From positions 175,493 to 239,492 of the forward strand of contig JAJTWR010000065.1 in the NCBI GenBank assembly GCA_021613335.1: DNA of 64,000 nucleotides, in the 5' to 3' direction. Below are positions 25,116 to 37,545 of this stretch, piece after piece. The notes below the pieces were generated by a model. It searched no databases. It was given only the letters and a program-made list of their open reading frames with translations, and was not told where the DNA came from. Source of the DNA: Whitmania pigra. Taxonomy: Eukaryota; Annelida; Clitellata; Hirudinida; Haemopidae. Each line of letters starts with the position of its first letter. The stretch's first letter is position 1. Position numbers and translations under genes: made by a program.

Positions 25116-25679
25116 TTAAAATAAGAGCTTTCCGCTCCATATCAGCATTTTCCAAGGAGGCAAACCATCTCATAACATGAGGGGACGACGTTTTTGCTTC
25201 AAGCAAAAATTCGGGGTGGGAGGGCAAACACTCGTAAAACATGACATTTTTTGCATCTAGTCAAAAGTTAGCCCCATCTCCCAAAATATGTCCCTGTTTG
25301 AATTATGTGTTTTTTAAGGTTAATGATGAATGATCATGCGATTCGTTTTGTTACATTTATTTGTTTTTATATTTTATTTTCCTTTTTCATATTTTTCATT
25401 TTTTTATTGATCGTTATTTTTCTTTTTAGTTTTGTCACTAATTTTACAAACAGTTACTCGACGGCTTAACTTTAGCACTATTTGAAATTTTGTTATTGTT
25501 AAATCAAATTTAATCAATTTTATTAATATTTTGAATACTATTATCAAAGATTGTAATCAATATAATTAATATTTTTAGTTTTATCATTGTTATCATTTAT
25601 CGCTATTATGACAATTTTTGCCTTTGACCAATTTCGATAATAAAAATTCATAATACTATAAAAATGCAAATGTTGGCAG
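25116..25679. other. AT-rich intergenic sequence, no gene seen
   Basis: Short low-complexity T-rich stretches and a 65-residue minus-strand open frame (25242-25045) that overlaps the hAT end. I assign no function. Confidence 0.35.
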
Positions 25680-26225
25680 GTCAACTTACGCTTTCCTCAA
25701 CAAGATTGGATTCTCTAGACGAGAGAGAACAGGGGCTATGACAAGTGACAAGTGAGGCTTCTGTAGCCTCAGAAGCAGCATCATTCTGGATCTGGCACAT
25801 GAGAAGCCAGAAGGAATTTGAAGAGGCTACCTCATAAAAGCCATCGGTCTCCGGTTTAATTGATAAACCGAACGATGAAACCAAATCTTGTTGGGAGAAT
25901 GGGGTGGATGCGATGAACATCAAAAGGCCAAAGAGAGCCTTGCATAGTCAAAGTTTTGTGGTGAGAAACAGGTAGCATGCGACATGAGCAATCCATTGAG
26001 AGCTTTCACAGACGCTTCAGTCCATGCAACAAGGCCAACGAGTGCCTCTCATAGCCGGCGGTAAGAGTTGGGTCCAGAAAGACAAAACCGACAGGGACAT
26101 CAGGCTGATCACCGGTTGCGACCCGCCCCCAAAAATTTAAGGAGATTCAAAGGGCCGAAACGTTTGAAAATGGGGGAACTCCTCTCAAGATCCCAGAGCT
26201 CGAAGGCGGAGTAACAAGTAAGTGA
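25680..26225 (+). mobile_element. R2-like LINE C-terminal/3' segment, copy 2
   Basis: It shares the KSWVQKDK-encoding block, the ACGAGTGCCTCTCATAG block and the GGCGGAGTAACAAGTAA end with the copy at 16000-16300, in the opposite orientation. The reading frame has stops. It ends 13 bp before the first exon of gene D. Confidence 0.5.
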
Positions 26226-27555
26226 GTCTTTGTTTCAGTAATGGTGGGTATTGTTAACATAGCATTGAATAACGTTGTGGTCTATTGCAGCAACGAGGCA
26301 AGTGCTACCAAGGTTTTGGACGATGACAAAAGTGAATCAAATTTTGAGGCATTTAGAGACCCATGCAATAAAATCTCTTTTCTACAATTATATTTAAATG
26401 CTATTTTCAGTATTTACGAAGGCGAAGGTTAATAAATTTGTTATTTATTTAAAAATGCATTATAAAATGAATAAAACGGATATCCTAGAGGATTGCTATG
26501 GTAGTGACTGCAATTTGCAAGACTAGCAAACATAGAAAGCAATAGAGAACAGAGGTCTACATTTGAGAGATGAATTATTTAAAAATTATGGATAAATATA
26601 AATAGCACATAACAACGACCAAACATGTAATCAACAAGGTTTTAAAACCTTAAACATAATAAGATGAAGAAATTTGCCTTTATTTTAGCAATCATCAAAT
26701 ATATTTGTGAGGATAAACACCTTAAATCATTTTACTTCCAAATTAATGTGCTAAACTTGTTAATTTTCAGAACATTCCGAGGGTCAGTTGGATTACGTTA
26801 TTATTCTTTTTAGCGGCTTGACAAACTCATTACGGGTGGAATACCCCGGCAGGTCAAGTTTGGCGGGAAAAACTCATGGTTTGAGAATGAATTGTGCATT
26901 TTCAGAGCAGAGCTGTAGAAATACTGCTCTGTTCTCAAATGTATTGATTGAATCCCGAACTAATATGGGCTTCACTATTACGGAAATTGAAATACATATT
27001 CTTACAATGCACATTGTCCGATGAGATTCCTTTGCTCTATGCAATTCTTCTTAGTTTTAGCATAAGAGCTGCCAGGTGATCATGTTATGATACATCGTGG
27101 TTGTTTTAGCAATTTCGGCAAAAAAAGCTCTGAATTCAATTTAACAGCCAAGGAAATTGCTTTAAAGAGGGCTATTTATAATAATGTCCCTCTAATAAAA
27201 CGTTTACCATAATCTCTCACAGGAACTACTTTCTAATAGCTGATTTATCGATTTAGGAAACTGATATGTTTTGTTTTGGAGATGTCTTGCCAATAGTTTT
27301 CAGTATAACTGTTGTTGAATGCATTTTAAGATCTAAAATGAAATTGATAGTAATAGTTTCATTGCAGTAGTAACACTTAACATTTATCACGTCGATGTTC
27401 CATCTGCTACCACTGAAAAATGATATGAACTTTTACGGTAAACGTAAAAGCTCCAAAGGTTGAAAAATCTCGATAGAAATATTTAATGTCTATGAAAGTC
27501 TATACAAATGCCAAGAAGATGTCACATTTATGATACAAATTTAATCGTTTGGATG

Positions 27556-28626
27556 GGTGACCCGTCATAACAGCCCGGCGACAGAATAGCCCCGACAAAA
27601 CAGCCCCGTCAAAATAGCACGGCGTCAAAATAGCTCAAGACAAAACAGCCCCGTCGAAACAGCCCGGCGTCAAAATAGCCCGGCGTCAAAATAGCCCAGG
27701 ACGGAAAAATCCCGTCAAAATGGCCCCGTCAAAATAGCCCCGACAACATAGCTCGGCGACATAATAGCCCCGTCAAAATAGCCCCATGATAACTCCATGT
27801 CAAAGTATTTTTTAAAAATGTTATGAAACTGAATCAAAATTTAATTCGAAATTAGTGGCTTGAATGCTTTGATCGTTTTGAGTATTGTTTGTTGTTATTA
27901 TTGTTCTCCAGAAGTTTAATTTGCATAGTCTTGCTTATTCAAATTTGTATCTGGCTTACAAATACTACAAATGTAAGCCAGATACAAATTTGTGTTGACA
28001 TTATCCTGATCACAAGTTGCTTGTGAGGGGTCGTTTTCAAAATTGAAATACGTTTTGAACAGATTAAGAAATTTTCTGAACCAGTCAATTCTACGATCAT
28101 TCATGCTGATGTCTTGTTTTCCAAGAATCAATAACAATGAAATCATTGATGTTTTAGCATCGACTAGTGAAACGATGAAAAAGCTGTTATAATAGTTAAT
28201 AGTGGATAGGAATTTTAGACTCTAGTGCTTCTTATGTTTAAGTTGATCAAAGTAGGAGTTAAATAAAAGTTCCCGGGCCGGTTTTTTAAGCCAGTCCGAC
28301 CCTGGTGACAGGGTTGTTTTGACGGGGCTGTTTTGTCGCCGGGTTGTTTTGTCCTGGGCTATTTTGACGCCGGGCTGTTTCGACGGGTCTGTTTTGTCGG
28401 GGCTATTCTGTCGCCGGGCTGTTATGACGGTGCTATTTTGACGGGGCCATTTTGACGGGATTTTCCCGTCCTGGGCTATTTTGACGCCGGGCTGTTTCGA
28501 CGGGGCTGTTTTGTCGGGGCGGTTTTGTCGGGGCTGTTTTGTCTTGAGCTATTTTGACGCCGGGCTGTTTTGACGGGGCTGTTTTGTCGGGGCTATTCTG
28601 TCGCCGGGCTGTTATGACGGGGTGCC
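27556..28626. mobile_element. Foldback (FB-like) DNA transposon, copy 2, with 9-bp duplication
   Basis: The 1071-bp element begins GGTGACCCGTCATAACAG and ends in the complement of GGCACCCCGTCATAACAG. It is flanked by a perfect 9-bp direct repeat GTTTGGATG (27547-27555 and 28627-28635). Both arms are built from degenerate GACAAAACAGCCCCGTC-type units; the right arm (about 28300-28626) carries an internal duplication. Nine-base duplications and foldback arms match the FB/MULE type. It contains no coding sequence. Confidence 0.88.
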
Positions 28627-28663
28627 GTTTGGATGACGAAGAATACGAAGTAGAAACGTGCGG

Positions 28664-28842
28664 GTTTGGTGACCCGTCAAAACATTCCCGTCAATGTATC
28701 TTTATAAAAAAATATTTATATGAGTTGAAGACATTAACCGATAACTGATTTTAAATTTGATTAAATGAAATGAGTTTTATGATTTGATGGTGCTGTTTTG
28801 ACGGGGCTATTTTGTCGTCGGTCTATTATGACGGGGTGCCGT
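28664..28842. mobile_element. Foldback element, small copy 3
   Basis: A short derivative of about 180 bp. It begins GGTGACCCGTCAAAACATTC and ends TATTATGACGGGGTGCC. The flanking sequences (GTGCGGGTTT and GTGCAAGTTT) look like an imperfect target duplication. The arms have only two or three repeat units each. Confidence 0.7.
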
Positions 28843-28912
28843 GCAAGTTTATTAGCAAGCCAACAAGTTAATACCACACAATCACTAAGCGAGAGAGAGG
28901 GACAAGGCGAGC

Positions 28913-29036
28913 AAAGTAATGTTTTATCAACGTCCTTGCATAGCTAGATGATTAGGACGGTGCTCCCGCAGCGGGGTTCGAATCCGCGCTGCCATCGTGA
29001 GAGGCGCAGCCTTAACTATTGGACCATGCGGTCGCA
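28913..29036 (-). mobile_element. tRNA-Glu-like SINE, longest copy
   Basis: On the minus strand the head reads like a tRNA: an A box (TGGTCCAATAGTTAAGGC) near 29020, a CTCTCAC anticodon-loop-like stretch, and a B box (GGATTCGAACCCC) near 28975. It ends in an AATAAAACAT-like tail at the low coordinate. The family recurs at 42374-42478 and 61254-61336. Arm pairing and spacing are too poor for a functional tRNA. Confidence 0.7.
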
Positions 29037-29189
29037 CGAGAGTACGAGCTTTTTAATTTATTTATTTATTTGATTAAAGTCCGTTGCATAACTAGGATGA
29101 TTTGGACTCGTTAGTTAGTGTTAGTTATGAAAAATTAATAATCTGTATTAGTGTAAGAATAGGGATGAAATAATATTAAGTTAAATGAA

Positions 29190-30195
29190 GTTTAAATAAA
29201 AATCACTAAAGTAATTGACTTTTTGCAAATCCATCTGTAGATGATGTCCACAATCGCTGGATTGCTAAGCAAGAAACTCATATCAGATAGATTTGTATTG
29301 AGTCTGATTTCCCTCCTCAGGGCAGATTGGGCCGGACATTCCATGAGGAAATGCTGCACATTTTCAACTTCCTGAGGGCACGCCTTGCACTTTCCGTCTG
29401 GATGATGTTTTAAGAGAAACAGGTGTTGGTTCAGAGCACATTTTCCAACTCGGAGTCTGAAAATAAGGACCTCCTTCCTCCTTGAGGCACATTGGAACTT
29501 GCTCTTAGTCGACACAAGTTTCTCTATGGTCTTGTAATGTTGGCTTCGCTGGTTTTCGTCTCATCTGGCTTGCCACTGTTGGATGATGTTGCGGGCCACG
29601 GACCTTTTGACATCCTTGATAGACTCTGGGATCCAGCGGTCTATCTGATCCCTTGCAGTGGCGGCTTTTGCCAGAGCATCGATCTTCTTATTGCCAGTGA
29701 TTCCATGTGCAGGAACCCAGGCGAGCGTGACTTTTCTGTCGCTTTCCTGGATGTCTGAAATTAAAAACTGGGTTTTCTTAATGTCAGGAGCATCATTATT
29801 GCAATCCTTTATCCTTAGAAGCACTAAGCGAATAGCTCAGAACAACTATATCAAAGGTCTCCCCCTGATAGGAGTCCTTCACGTAAATCAGACAGTCCTC
29901 AATGGCCGCTAGTTCGACAGAACTTATGCAGCTTTGACTTGATGTCCTGAGGCTTAAGTTCACGTTTTTCTTCGGGATGTGGATCCCTATTCCTGCCTTG
30001 TTGTCCGTCGTCTTCGAGGCATCCGTATAACAAATGAGACTTCCCTGGATATCCCTTCTCCAGAGATATCTTCTCCATTGCTACCAGTTTCCTCAGAGGG
30101 TCGTCGGAAGCGAAGGAGAAATTCGAGGTGTTTTGCAGGTCTTTGATGTATGTGTATGTAAGGCCACAAGCAGACGAAAGTGTCCAAATCATCCT
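29190..30195 (-). mobile_element. LINE 3' half with RNase H domain
   Basis: On the minus strand 30192-29899 and 29824-29561 encode an RNase H-like domain (SHLLYGCLEDDG, KVTLAWVPAHGITGNKKIDALAKAA). After a frame change, 29515-29192 encodes the following zinc-knuckle region (GKCKACPQEVENVQHFLMEC). An RNase H downstream of RT marks the I/R1/Jockey-group LINEs. RT is absent. It lies between the degraded WSC exon and the EGF-like exon of gene D. Confidence 0.75.
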
Positions 30196-30399
30196 AGTTA
30201 TGCAATTACTATTGTATTTAATTGTTATTTGCTGCTGGTTTCTTTACTATTTACATTGACGCATTTTGATTTTGATAAGAATGGCTTTCCAAAGAGTTCC
30301 CGCTCGAATCTTGAAGAGTTCGGACCTCGTCTCGCAAGGTTAGCGAAAATATTCGGTTACAGAGTTAATTTTGTTGGCAAGTTTTGAGTTCTTCCTTCA

Positions 30400-30660
30400 G
30401 ACGAGAAGTCATGGCAAATATTCGAGCGAATTAGCTCTTTCTGGCTGTTTTCTTCATTTCGAGAGCGTATGGGTCCATTCACGAATCAGAAGGTTACGCG
30501 GCAATTCTCTTTGACCAGACTGGTATTGGTGATACCCCCCCTAGTGACTTATACGCAAAATTCGTAACTGGCATGGAATGTTCACCAAAGTCGACGCAGC
30601 TGGCCTCACCGTCATGAGTTACGGCCAGTCACCGCACGTGCTTCTAAAATGCCGAGTAAG
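30400..30660 (+). pseudogene. Orphan signal-peptide-like coding fragment
   Basis: From 30412 the plus strand gives ATG, an early in-frame TAG, then a hydrophobic run (LFLAVFFISRAYG) and about 40 further residues (EGYAAILFDQTGIGD) before a stop. It resembles a decayed secreted-protein start, but I recognise no family and it does not match the F5/8C-like exons. Confidence 0.25.
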
Positions 30661-30929
30661 TTCAAGAAAATTGATTATGGATCACGGTCGTTTCCCGACA
30701 ATTTTATTCAAGATATCAACAGATGTGGAAACTTTGAGACAAAGATTAAGAATCTAGTTTTGTCGCTTCGATTTCATACTGCTCGTTACGACGTATCCCG
30801 ATATTAGAAAGAAAGCTTTACAAGGAACTTGGGCAGATTTTTGCCAATAGAATATACATTTTAACTAAGAAGTTCGAGTTTATTTTTGGTTTGTTTTTTG
30901 TTTCGATTTTGTCGGGTAAGGAGACGCTT

Positions 30930-31963
30930 GCACTTTGCTTGGGGGGTGTGGGTTTACGGATTCAACCCCCCGAAATATTTTTCAAGTTTTTTTTTTTTGT
31001 ATAACATCATAAAATATTAAAAACGTTTTTATTGCTCTATTGGCAAAATTGCCTATGCCTCAAGAATTAAAATAGGCCATCATAATTGCTCGATTATTCA
31101 TACAGGGACTTCCGCTCTTTTGTTCGATTAGCCTTGATAAAACCCGTTTTATAAGCAACTTTATTTAATAAAATGTCTAAACAAAGTAATTTAATGAAAT
31201 ATTTCAAAAATATTTTCTTGCTACTGCGCGATTACCTGTGAATCAAGAAGTAAATTACGAAGACCAATCTGATATCAATGAACGCAGATGTGGATGTGGT
31301 AGTTCTTCACGAAAACACGCCTTTAGCCCAAACTACTAATGAATACGATATTGAAAATTATGTGGCAACACCAGTTACTGAGCAAGAAAAGAAAATGGTT
31401 TTGAAATCTCTGTGGACCCTCTGAAATCATATCAATTTCATGTTGAGTCTAAATGCCATCTGAAATTCCAGATGCTTTGGTTAGAAAGATATTTTTTGGT
31501 TCTCCTTTAGAAGAAAATTTGTAAATATTGTATTTTTTTAGGGAGAACATTTGTGGAAAAATGTTAGTCTTTTAGATTCCGAGTTTTCTTTGTGGCAAAT
31601 GAAGTGGCACAAAATTAATGACGGGGACAGACCATCTTCGGCAATTGATTCTAGCATGTAGTGGTGCGTTCTATCCCAACATTGCTCTTTTGAATTTTGG
31701 CAACATTGCCGTCTCAACCTCAACTGCCGAAAGATCTTTCTCCTCAGTGAAAAGAATCAATCTATATGTTCGCAATTCCACCAAAGAAGTGAGACTTAAT
31801 GGACTTAATGGACTGAAGAGGTTTTGGACAAATTTCGAAGAAGTTCTCGTCACTTTAATCTTATATTGTAATAAAATTTATTTTGAATTTGACATTTATT
31901 ATTTATCGGAGACAAAAAATTTGAACCCCCCCCACCCTAAATCATTTTCTGGCTACGGGCCTG
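30930..31963 (+). mobile_element. hAT transposon relic with C-terminal dimerisation segment
   Basis: At 31675-31815 the plus strand encodes the hAT C-terminal dimerisation motif (FYPNIALLNFGN, STSTAERSFSSVKRIN, RLNGLNGL). The rest of the transposase is missing or scrambled. The right end (CTACGGGCCTG at 31953-31963) is a typical hAT terminus. An inverted partner copy lies at 24420-25115. The C-rich TTGAACCCCCC motif recurs near both ends. Confidence 0.7.
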
Positions 31964-32385
31964 TGAGTCTCTTTATTTGTAGTTCAGTATTTTGACATTA
32001 ATTATCAATTACTGTTTTTTATTCAAGGCTTTTTTTGGAATGCACGCGAATTTAAGAATGTTTCAACTGCCTCGTCCATCGAAACTTTCTGACGGATGGG
32101 TTGAGCAAAAATTCTGTGCGGTACAGATGAATAATTCGGCTTTAAGGTGTTCAAAAGCGTGCAAAGCAAGACCGGACACTAAATGGACACATTTTCTGAA
32201 TTGTAATGATTCGTATGACATGTTTGGAGATTGTTCTGGGGATTGTCAGCCAGGATATGCGGGTGATCAATGTCTTGAGCGAGGTATTAATTCTATTTAT
32301 TGTGTAAGAGTTTTGCTATAACGTGAACAATTAATTCATTGATCGTTGGAGATATAATTTATTATAAAATTAATGACTTATTCAG

Positions 32386-32402
32386 AACTGAAATATCTGT
32401 TC
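32386..32402 (+). other. Remnant of a juxtamembrane mini-exon in gene D
   Basis: After TTATTCAG the bases AACTGAAATATCTG resemble the start of the 57-bp mini-exon of gene F (63487, AAAATAAATATCTG). The expected remainder is replaced by the ATT array, so this exon appears overrun by the microsatellite. Confidence 0.35.
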
Positions 32403-32823
<421 letters not shown>

Positions 32824-35800
32824 TGTTGTGACGTCATTTCGGGTATAAAAAGAACAGACCTCGGGAGCGAGGGAGTTTTAGAGTTTGGTTCGAGTCCTAC
32901 AAGTTTACGGAGTGATACGGTTGTTATACGATAGGGATTGCGAGTTGGTTATATTACGTACTGGCCATTAGCGATATTTAGTTCTAGTTTCTGTTCCTGA
33001 ATATTTGACCGCCAATAAAGTTTTCTGTTCAACTGGTTATTGTTTCAAAGACCCAACAACTGGCGCAGTCGACGAAAGAAAAGTTTCAAAGTCTGAAAGG
33101 TGATATTTTCAAGGAAACCAACAGAAAAGGTTTGTCAGAATTTGTTCAGTAGCAGTGTATTTGAATTTCAAAGCGGGTGAAAATGGCGGATATCGCTAAA
33201 TTTCTGGAACTATTTTCGAAACAAATGGAAACCCTGGTTCGTTCAATTGCTGAGAATTCTACGACCATCCCTAATTTCATGCCTTTCGAACCGAATAAAG
33301 AGCTGTGGGGTGACTACATGAGTCGGTTTCAAACCTTTACAGAAGCAAACTCTATTCCGACCTCAAAAATTACTCAAGTTTTCCTCACAAACCAGTCAAC
33401 TTCAATTTACAAACTCTTACAAACTGCGGCTTCACAAAAGACAATTCCATGCGAAGTCAATAAGTTAGACTTTTCGGAAATTCAAGCAGTAATGACGGAA
33501 AATTTCAACCCCAAAAGATTCATTGTGAGAGAAAGGTTTAGATTTTGGACCGAGATAAAAAGGCAACCTGGCGAGACCATTCAAGAACTCGCGGCGAAAA
33601 TTCGAACAGCAGCTTCTACGTGCGACTTTCCTAGTATTGAGGACACACTCGACGAAGCCTTGAGAACGAGATTTGTATGTTCTGTTGACAACGAGGCGGT
33701 TCTCAAGTCGTTTTTCAAAATTCCAGATGATGAATTAACTTTCAATCGGGCTGTTGAAATTGCTACGGAAGTGGAAGAATCTGCTAAGGTTGCCAAAGCC
33801 ACAGTACACGGCACACCGGACGAACCGGTAATGAAAGTGTTCAAACCTGCCGACAACAAACAAGAAAAAGTGAATTTCAAACCAAGACGCCAAGTACAGC
33901 AACTCTCTAAATTTCCATTCCCGAAAGGGACGTGTCCAAGATGTGGAACAAAAGGACACCACGCCAATGATTGCAGGCATGTCAAAACGGAATGCAACTT
34001 CTGTGGAATCATAGGACATTTAGAAAAACCATGTTTAAAGAAAAAGTTCAAAAGAGAGAGAAAAGTGAATTCAATCCATACAATTCCGAGCCACTCCCCT
34101 CTCGTACAAAAGTTACAAATTGGAAATTCAGAATTCAGAGTTTTCGAGTTGGACAGCGGAGCCAGGGATAACTTTTGCTCAATGGAAGTGTGGAACAAGT
34201 GGGGAAAACCCAAGCTAACACCTTCCAGTACGAAATATACTTCCGCAACTGGGGACTCAATCCCGAACTTAGGAGTCTGCGAAATGATGGTTTCGACATC
34301 AGACCTTCAAGAAGTGCCTCTAGAATTCAATGTCACCAAGTTGCCAAAACTCAACATTCTTGGCAGGAAAGCCATAGTTGAATTGCAAATCGATATGTCG
34401 GACTTGCTACGCAATCATGTTTTCAAGGTTGATGAAGAAACGGATTCAAAAACCGTCGAAAAAGCATGTCTTAAAATTTGCCACGATTTCAAAGAATGTT
34501 TCGAGCAAGATCTTGGTTGTTTGAAAGATTTCGAACTGGAGGTAAAATTCAAACAGGAAGCAACGCCAATTTTTGTGAAAGCAAGAACAGTTCCATTTTC
34601 AATTCAGGAAGATCTAAATCAGGTTCTTGATGCAGGAATAAAGAAAGGGATTTGGATCCCAACACACTTCAATGATTACGGAACTCCGATAGTTCCGATT
34701 CGAAAGAGTCTGCGACCAGGCGAAAAGAAGGCTAAGTTTCGAATCTGCGGAGATTATTCGGTGACCGTAAATTCCCAGTTGGAACCTCACCGATACCCAA
34801 TGCCACTGCCTGAGGATCTTATGAGAAAACTTGGAGGAAGTCGTTACTTCAGCAAGATTGATTTAGCAGATGCATTCAATCAAATCAAACTCGCTCCTAA
34901 GAGTCAACAAAAACTCGCGTTGACCACAAATAGAGGAGTTTTACTTCAAACGAGACTACCTTTTGGAATAATTTCAGCTCCAGGTTACTTCCAAGAAATA
35001 ATGGACAGATTGACATGTGATCTACAAGGAGTCGCAGTCTATCTAGACGACATTCTTGTCGGTGGTTCCAACTCCAAAGAACATCTTCAAAACCTGAAAG
35101 CTTTACTACAAAGGTTACGAGACAAAGGATTGAGATGCAATAAAAACAAGTGCATTTTTGCAAAAGATTTGATGGAATATCTGGGACTCGTTATTTCTAA
35201 AAGCGGGATAGAAAAGGGGAAACGTGCGGACGCTTTGACGAACATGCCAAGGCCAACAAATACATCAATATTACGCTCATTTTTGGGATCAGTGCAGTTC
35301 TACTACAAATTCATCCCAAACCTTTCGACCATTGCTGAGCCGTTAACGAGTCTAACCAGAAAAGAAACACCCTGGATTTGGAGTTCGGAAGCAGAGAGAA
35401 ACGGGAGACAAATACGAGGAAAATTAGACGCACTTTTACCTTCGGTGTCTCAAATAGCCAAACGTTCACAAAACAGACAGAACGATTTTACGTCCAACAA
35501 GAGAACGAACAACACCAAATTCGATGTCGGGAAGCCCTGTTACGTACAACGCATCGGTCCGGGTAAGGATCGCGTTCCTAGATGGATCCCGGCAATTGTA
35601 GTTCAAGTCTTGGGACCTCGCCATGTTTTGATACAGGCCGTGCCAAAAGGACCTACTTGGAAGAGGCACGTGGAGCAATTGAGGCCCATACACGGAGTAG
35701 AGGAAGACGATGACCCAGGCATGGTGCCGGGTCCCACTCCAACTGCAAGAAATGTTACACTTACAACAACAATACCCACAACAGTACAACCGCCGAGAAG

Positions 35801-36166
35801 ACCCAGAGGTCGACCAAGAGGACGAAGAAATTTCCAGCGACCGAACATACTGGATCAAGGACTTACCCTGCCTAGACGGTCAGAAAGATTACGCCTCAAA
35901 GCTCTGGGAGACTCTTCGGCTGGCGCGGAGGTGTTGTGACGTCATTTCGGGTATAAAAAGAACAGACCTCGGGAGCGAGGGAGTTTTAGAGTTTGGTTCG
36001 AGTCCTACAAGTTTACAGAGTGATACGGTTGTTATACGATAGGGATTGCGAGTTGGTTATATTACGTACTGGCCATTAGCGATATTTAGTTCTAGTTTCT
36101 GTTCCTGAATATTTGACCGCCAATAAAGTTTTCTGTACAACTGGTTATTGTTTCAAAGACCCAACA
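32824..36166 (+). mobile_element. Young Ty3/Gypsy element with 235-bp LTRs, integrase core deleted
   Basis: The LTRs at 32824-33058 and 35932-36166 are each 235 bp, start TGTTGTGACG, end ACCCAACA and differ at only two positions that I can see. The target duplication is GTCA (32820-32823, 36167-36170). The LTR carries a TATAAAA box (about 32844-32852) and AATAAA near its end. A primer-binding-site-like TGGCGCAGTCGACG follows the 5' LTR. One uninterrupted ORF spans most of the interior. The insertion is in a trinucleotide array within the gene D intron. An old solo LTR of the family is at 8072. Confidence 0.93.
33177..35939 (+). CDS. Gag-pol polyprotein of the Gypsy element, internally deleted
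   Basis: The 920-residue ORF codes for gag (residues about 1-250), two CCHC zinc knuckles (CPRCGTKGHHANDC near 253 and CNFCGIIGHLEKPC near 272), a protease with a DSGA-type active site (near 325), and a full reverse transcriptase with YLDD near 620. After the RT connection the frame jumps, near residue 745, directly to an integrase C-terminal part with a GPY/F-like region and a basic, proline-rich end. RNase H, the zinc-binding HHCC part and the DDE core are absent, yet the reading frame is kept. It ends eight bases into the 3' LTR. The protein could still make RT and gag but not integrate itself, so the element was probably mobilised in trans. Confidence 0.9.
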   Translation: MKMADIAKFLELFSKQMETLVRSIAENSTTIPNFMPFEPNKELWGDYMSRFQTFTEANSIPTSKITQVFLTNQSTSIYKLLQTAASQKTIPCEVNKLDFSEIQAVMTENFNPKRFIVRERFRFWTEIKRQPGETIQELAAKIRTAASTCDFPSIEDTLDEALRTRFVCSVDNEAVLKSFFKIPDDELTFNRAVEIATEVEESAKVAKATVHGTPDEPVMKVFKPADNKQEKVNFKPRRQVQQLSKFPFPKGTCPRCGTKGHHANDCRHVKTECNFCGIIGHLEKPCLKKKFKRERKVNSIHTIPSHSPLVQKLQIGNSEFRVFELDSGARDNFCSMEVWNKWGKPKLTPSSTKYTSATGDSIPNLGVCEMMVSTSDLQEVPLEFNVTKLPKLNILGRKAIVELQIDMSDLLRNHVFKVDEETDSKTVEKACLKICHDFKECFEQDLGCLKDFELEVKFKQEATPIFVKARTVPFSIQEDLNQVLDAGIKKGIWIPTHFNDYGTPIVPIRKSLRPGEKKAKFRICGDYSVTVNSQLEPHRYPMPLPEDLMRKLGGSRYFSKIDLADAFNQIKLAPKSQQKLALTTNRGVLLQTRLPFGIISAPGYFQEIMDRLTCDLQGVAVYLDDILVGGSNSKEHLQNLKALLQRLRDKGLRCNKNKCIFAKDLMEYLGLVISKSGIEKGKRADALTNMPRPTNTSILRSFLGSVQFYYKFIPNLSTIAEPLTSLTRKETPWIWSSEAERNGRQIRGKLDALLPSVSQIAKRSQNRQNDFTSNKRTNNTKFDVGKPCYVQRIGPGKDRVPRWIPAIVVQVLGPRHVLIQAVPKGPTWKRHVEQLRPIHGVEEDDDPGMVPGPTPTARNVTLTTTIPTTVQPPRRPRGRPRGRRNFQRPNILDQGLTLPRRSERLRLKALGDSSAGAEVL

Positions 36167-37236
<1,070 letters not shown>

Positions 37237-37545
37237 TCACAAATATTTTGTTTTAATTTAAGAAATGCCTTCGAGAGAAGAATCAGACGGCTGGCTCAAA
37301 CTGTTATTGATGTTGTTACCCTATATTCTTCTAGGCCTACTTGTCTTTATAGTTTTAGTATCAATGATTCTATGGTTAGTTAATTGTGGCAATTTTATAG
37401 ATAGTTAATTATAACTAAAACTCTAAATCGTTATTCTGGCATTTGTATCTAACTGCTTTTCGGTATGAGGTCCGGTAATGTATCAGGCAGTTCAGCGCAA
37501 GGGAGCGTCAAACAAGTGCAAGAAGAAGAAGTTGATGACAACTAG

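Noticed and set aside
28913..29036. Possible tRNA-Glu gene
   Set aside because: A and B boxes are recognisable but the cloverleaf arms do not pair properly, and truncated copies with target duplications exist, so it is a SINE.
31992..32157. N-terminal extension of the gene D EGF-like exon
   Set aside because: The open frame extends upstream, but the AG at 32156-32157 gives exactly the 126-bp, phase 1-1 exon seen in gene C. The upstream part shows no homology.
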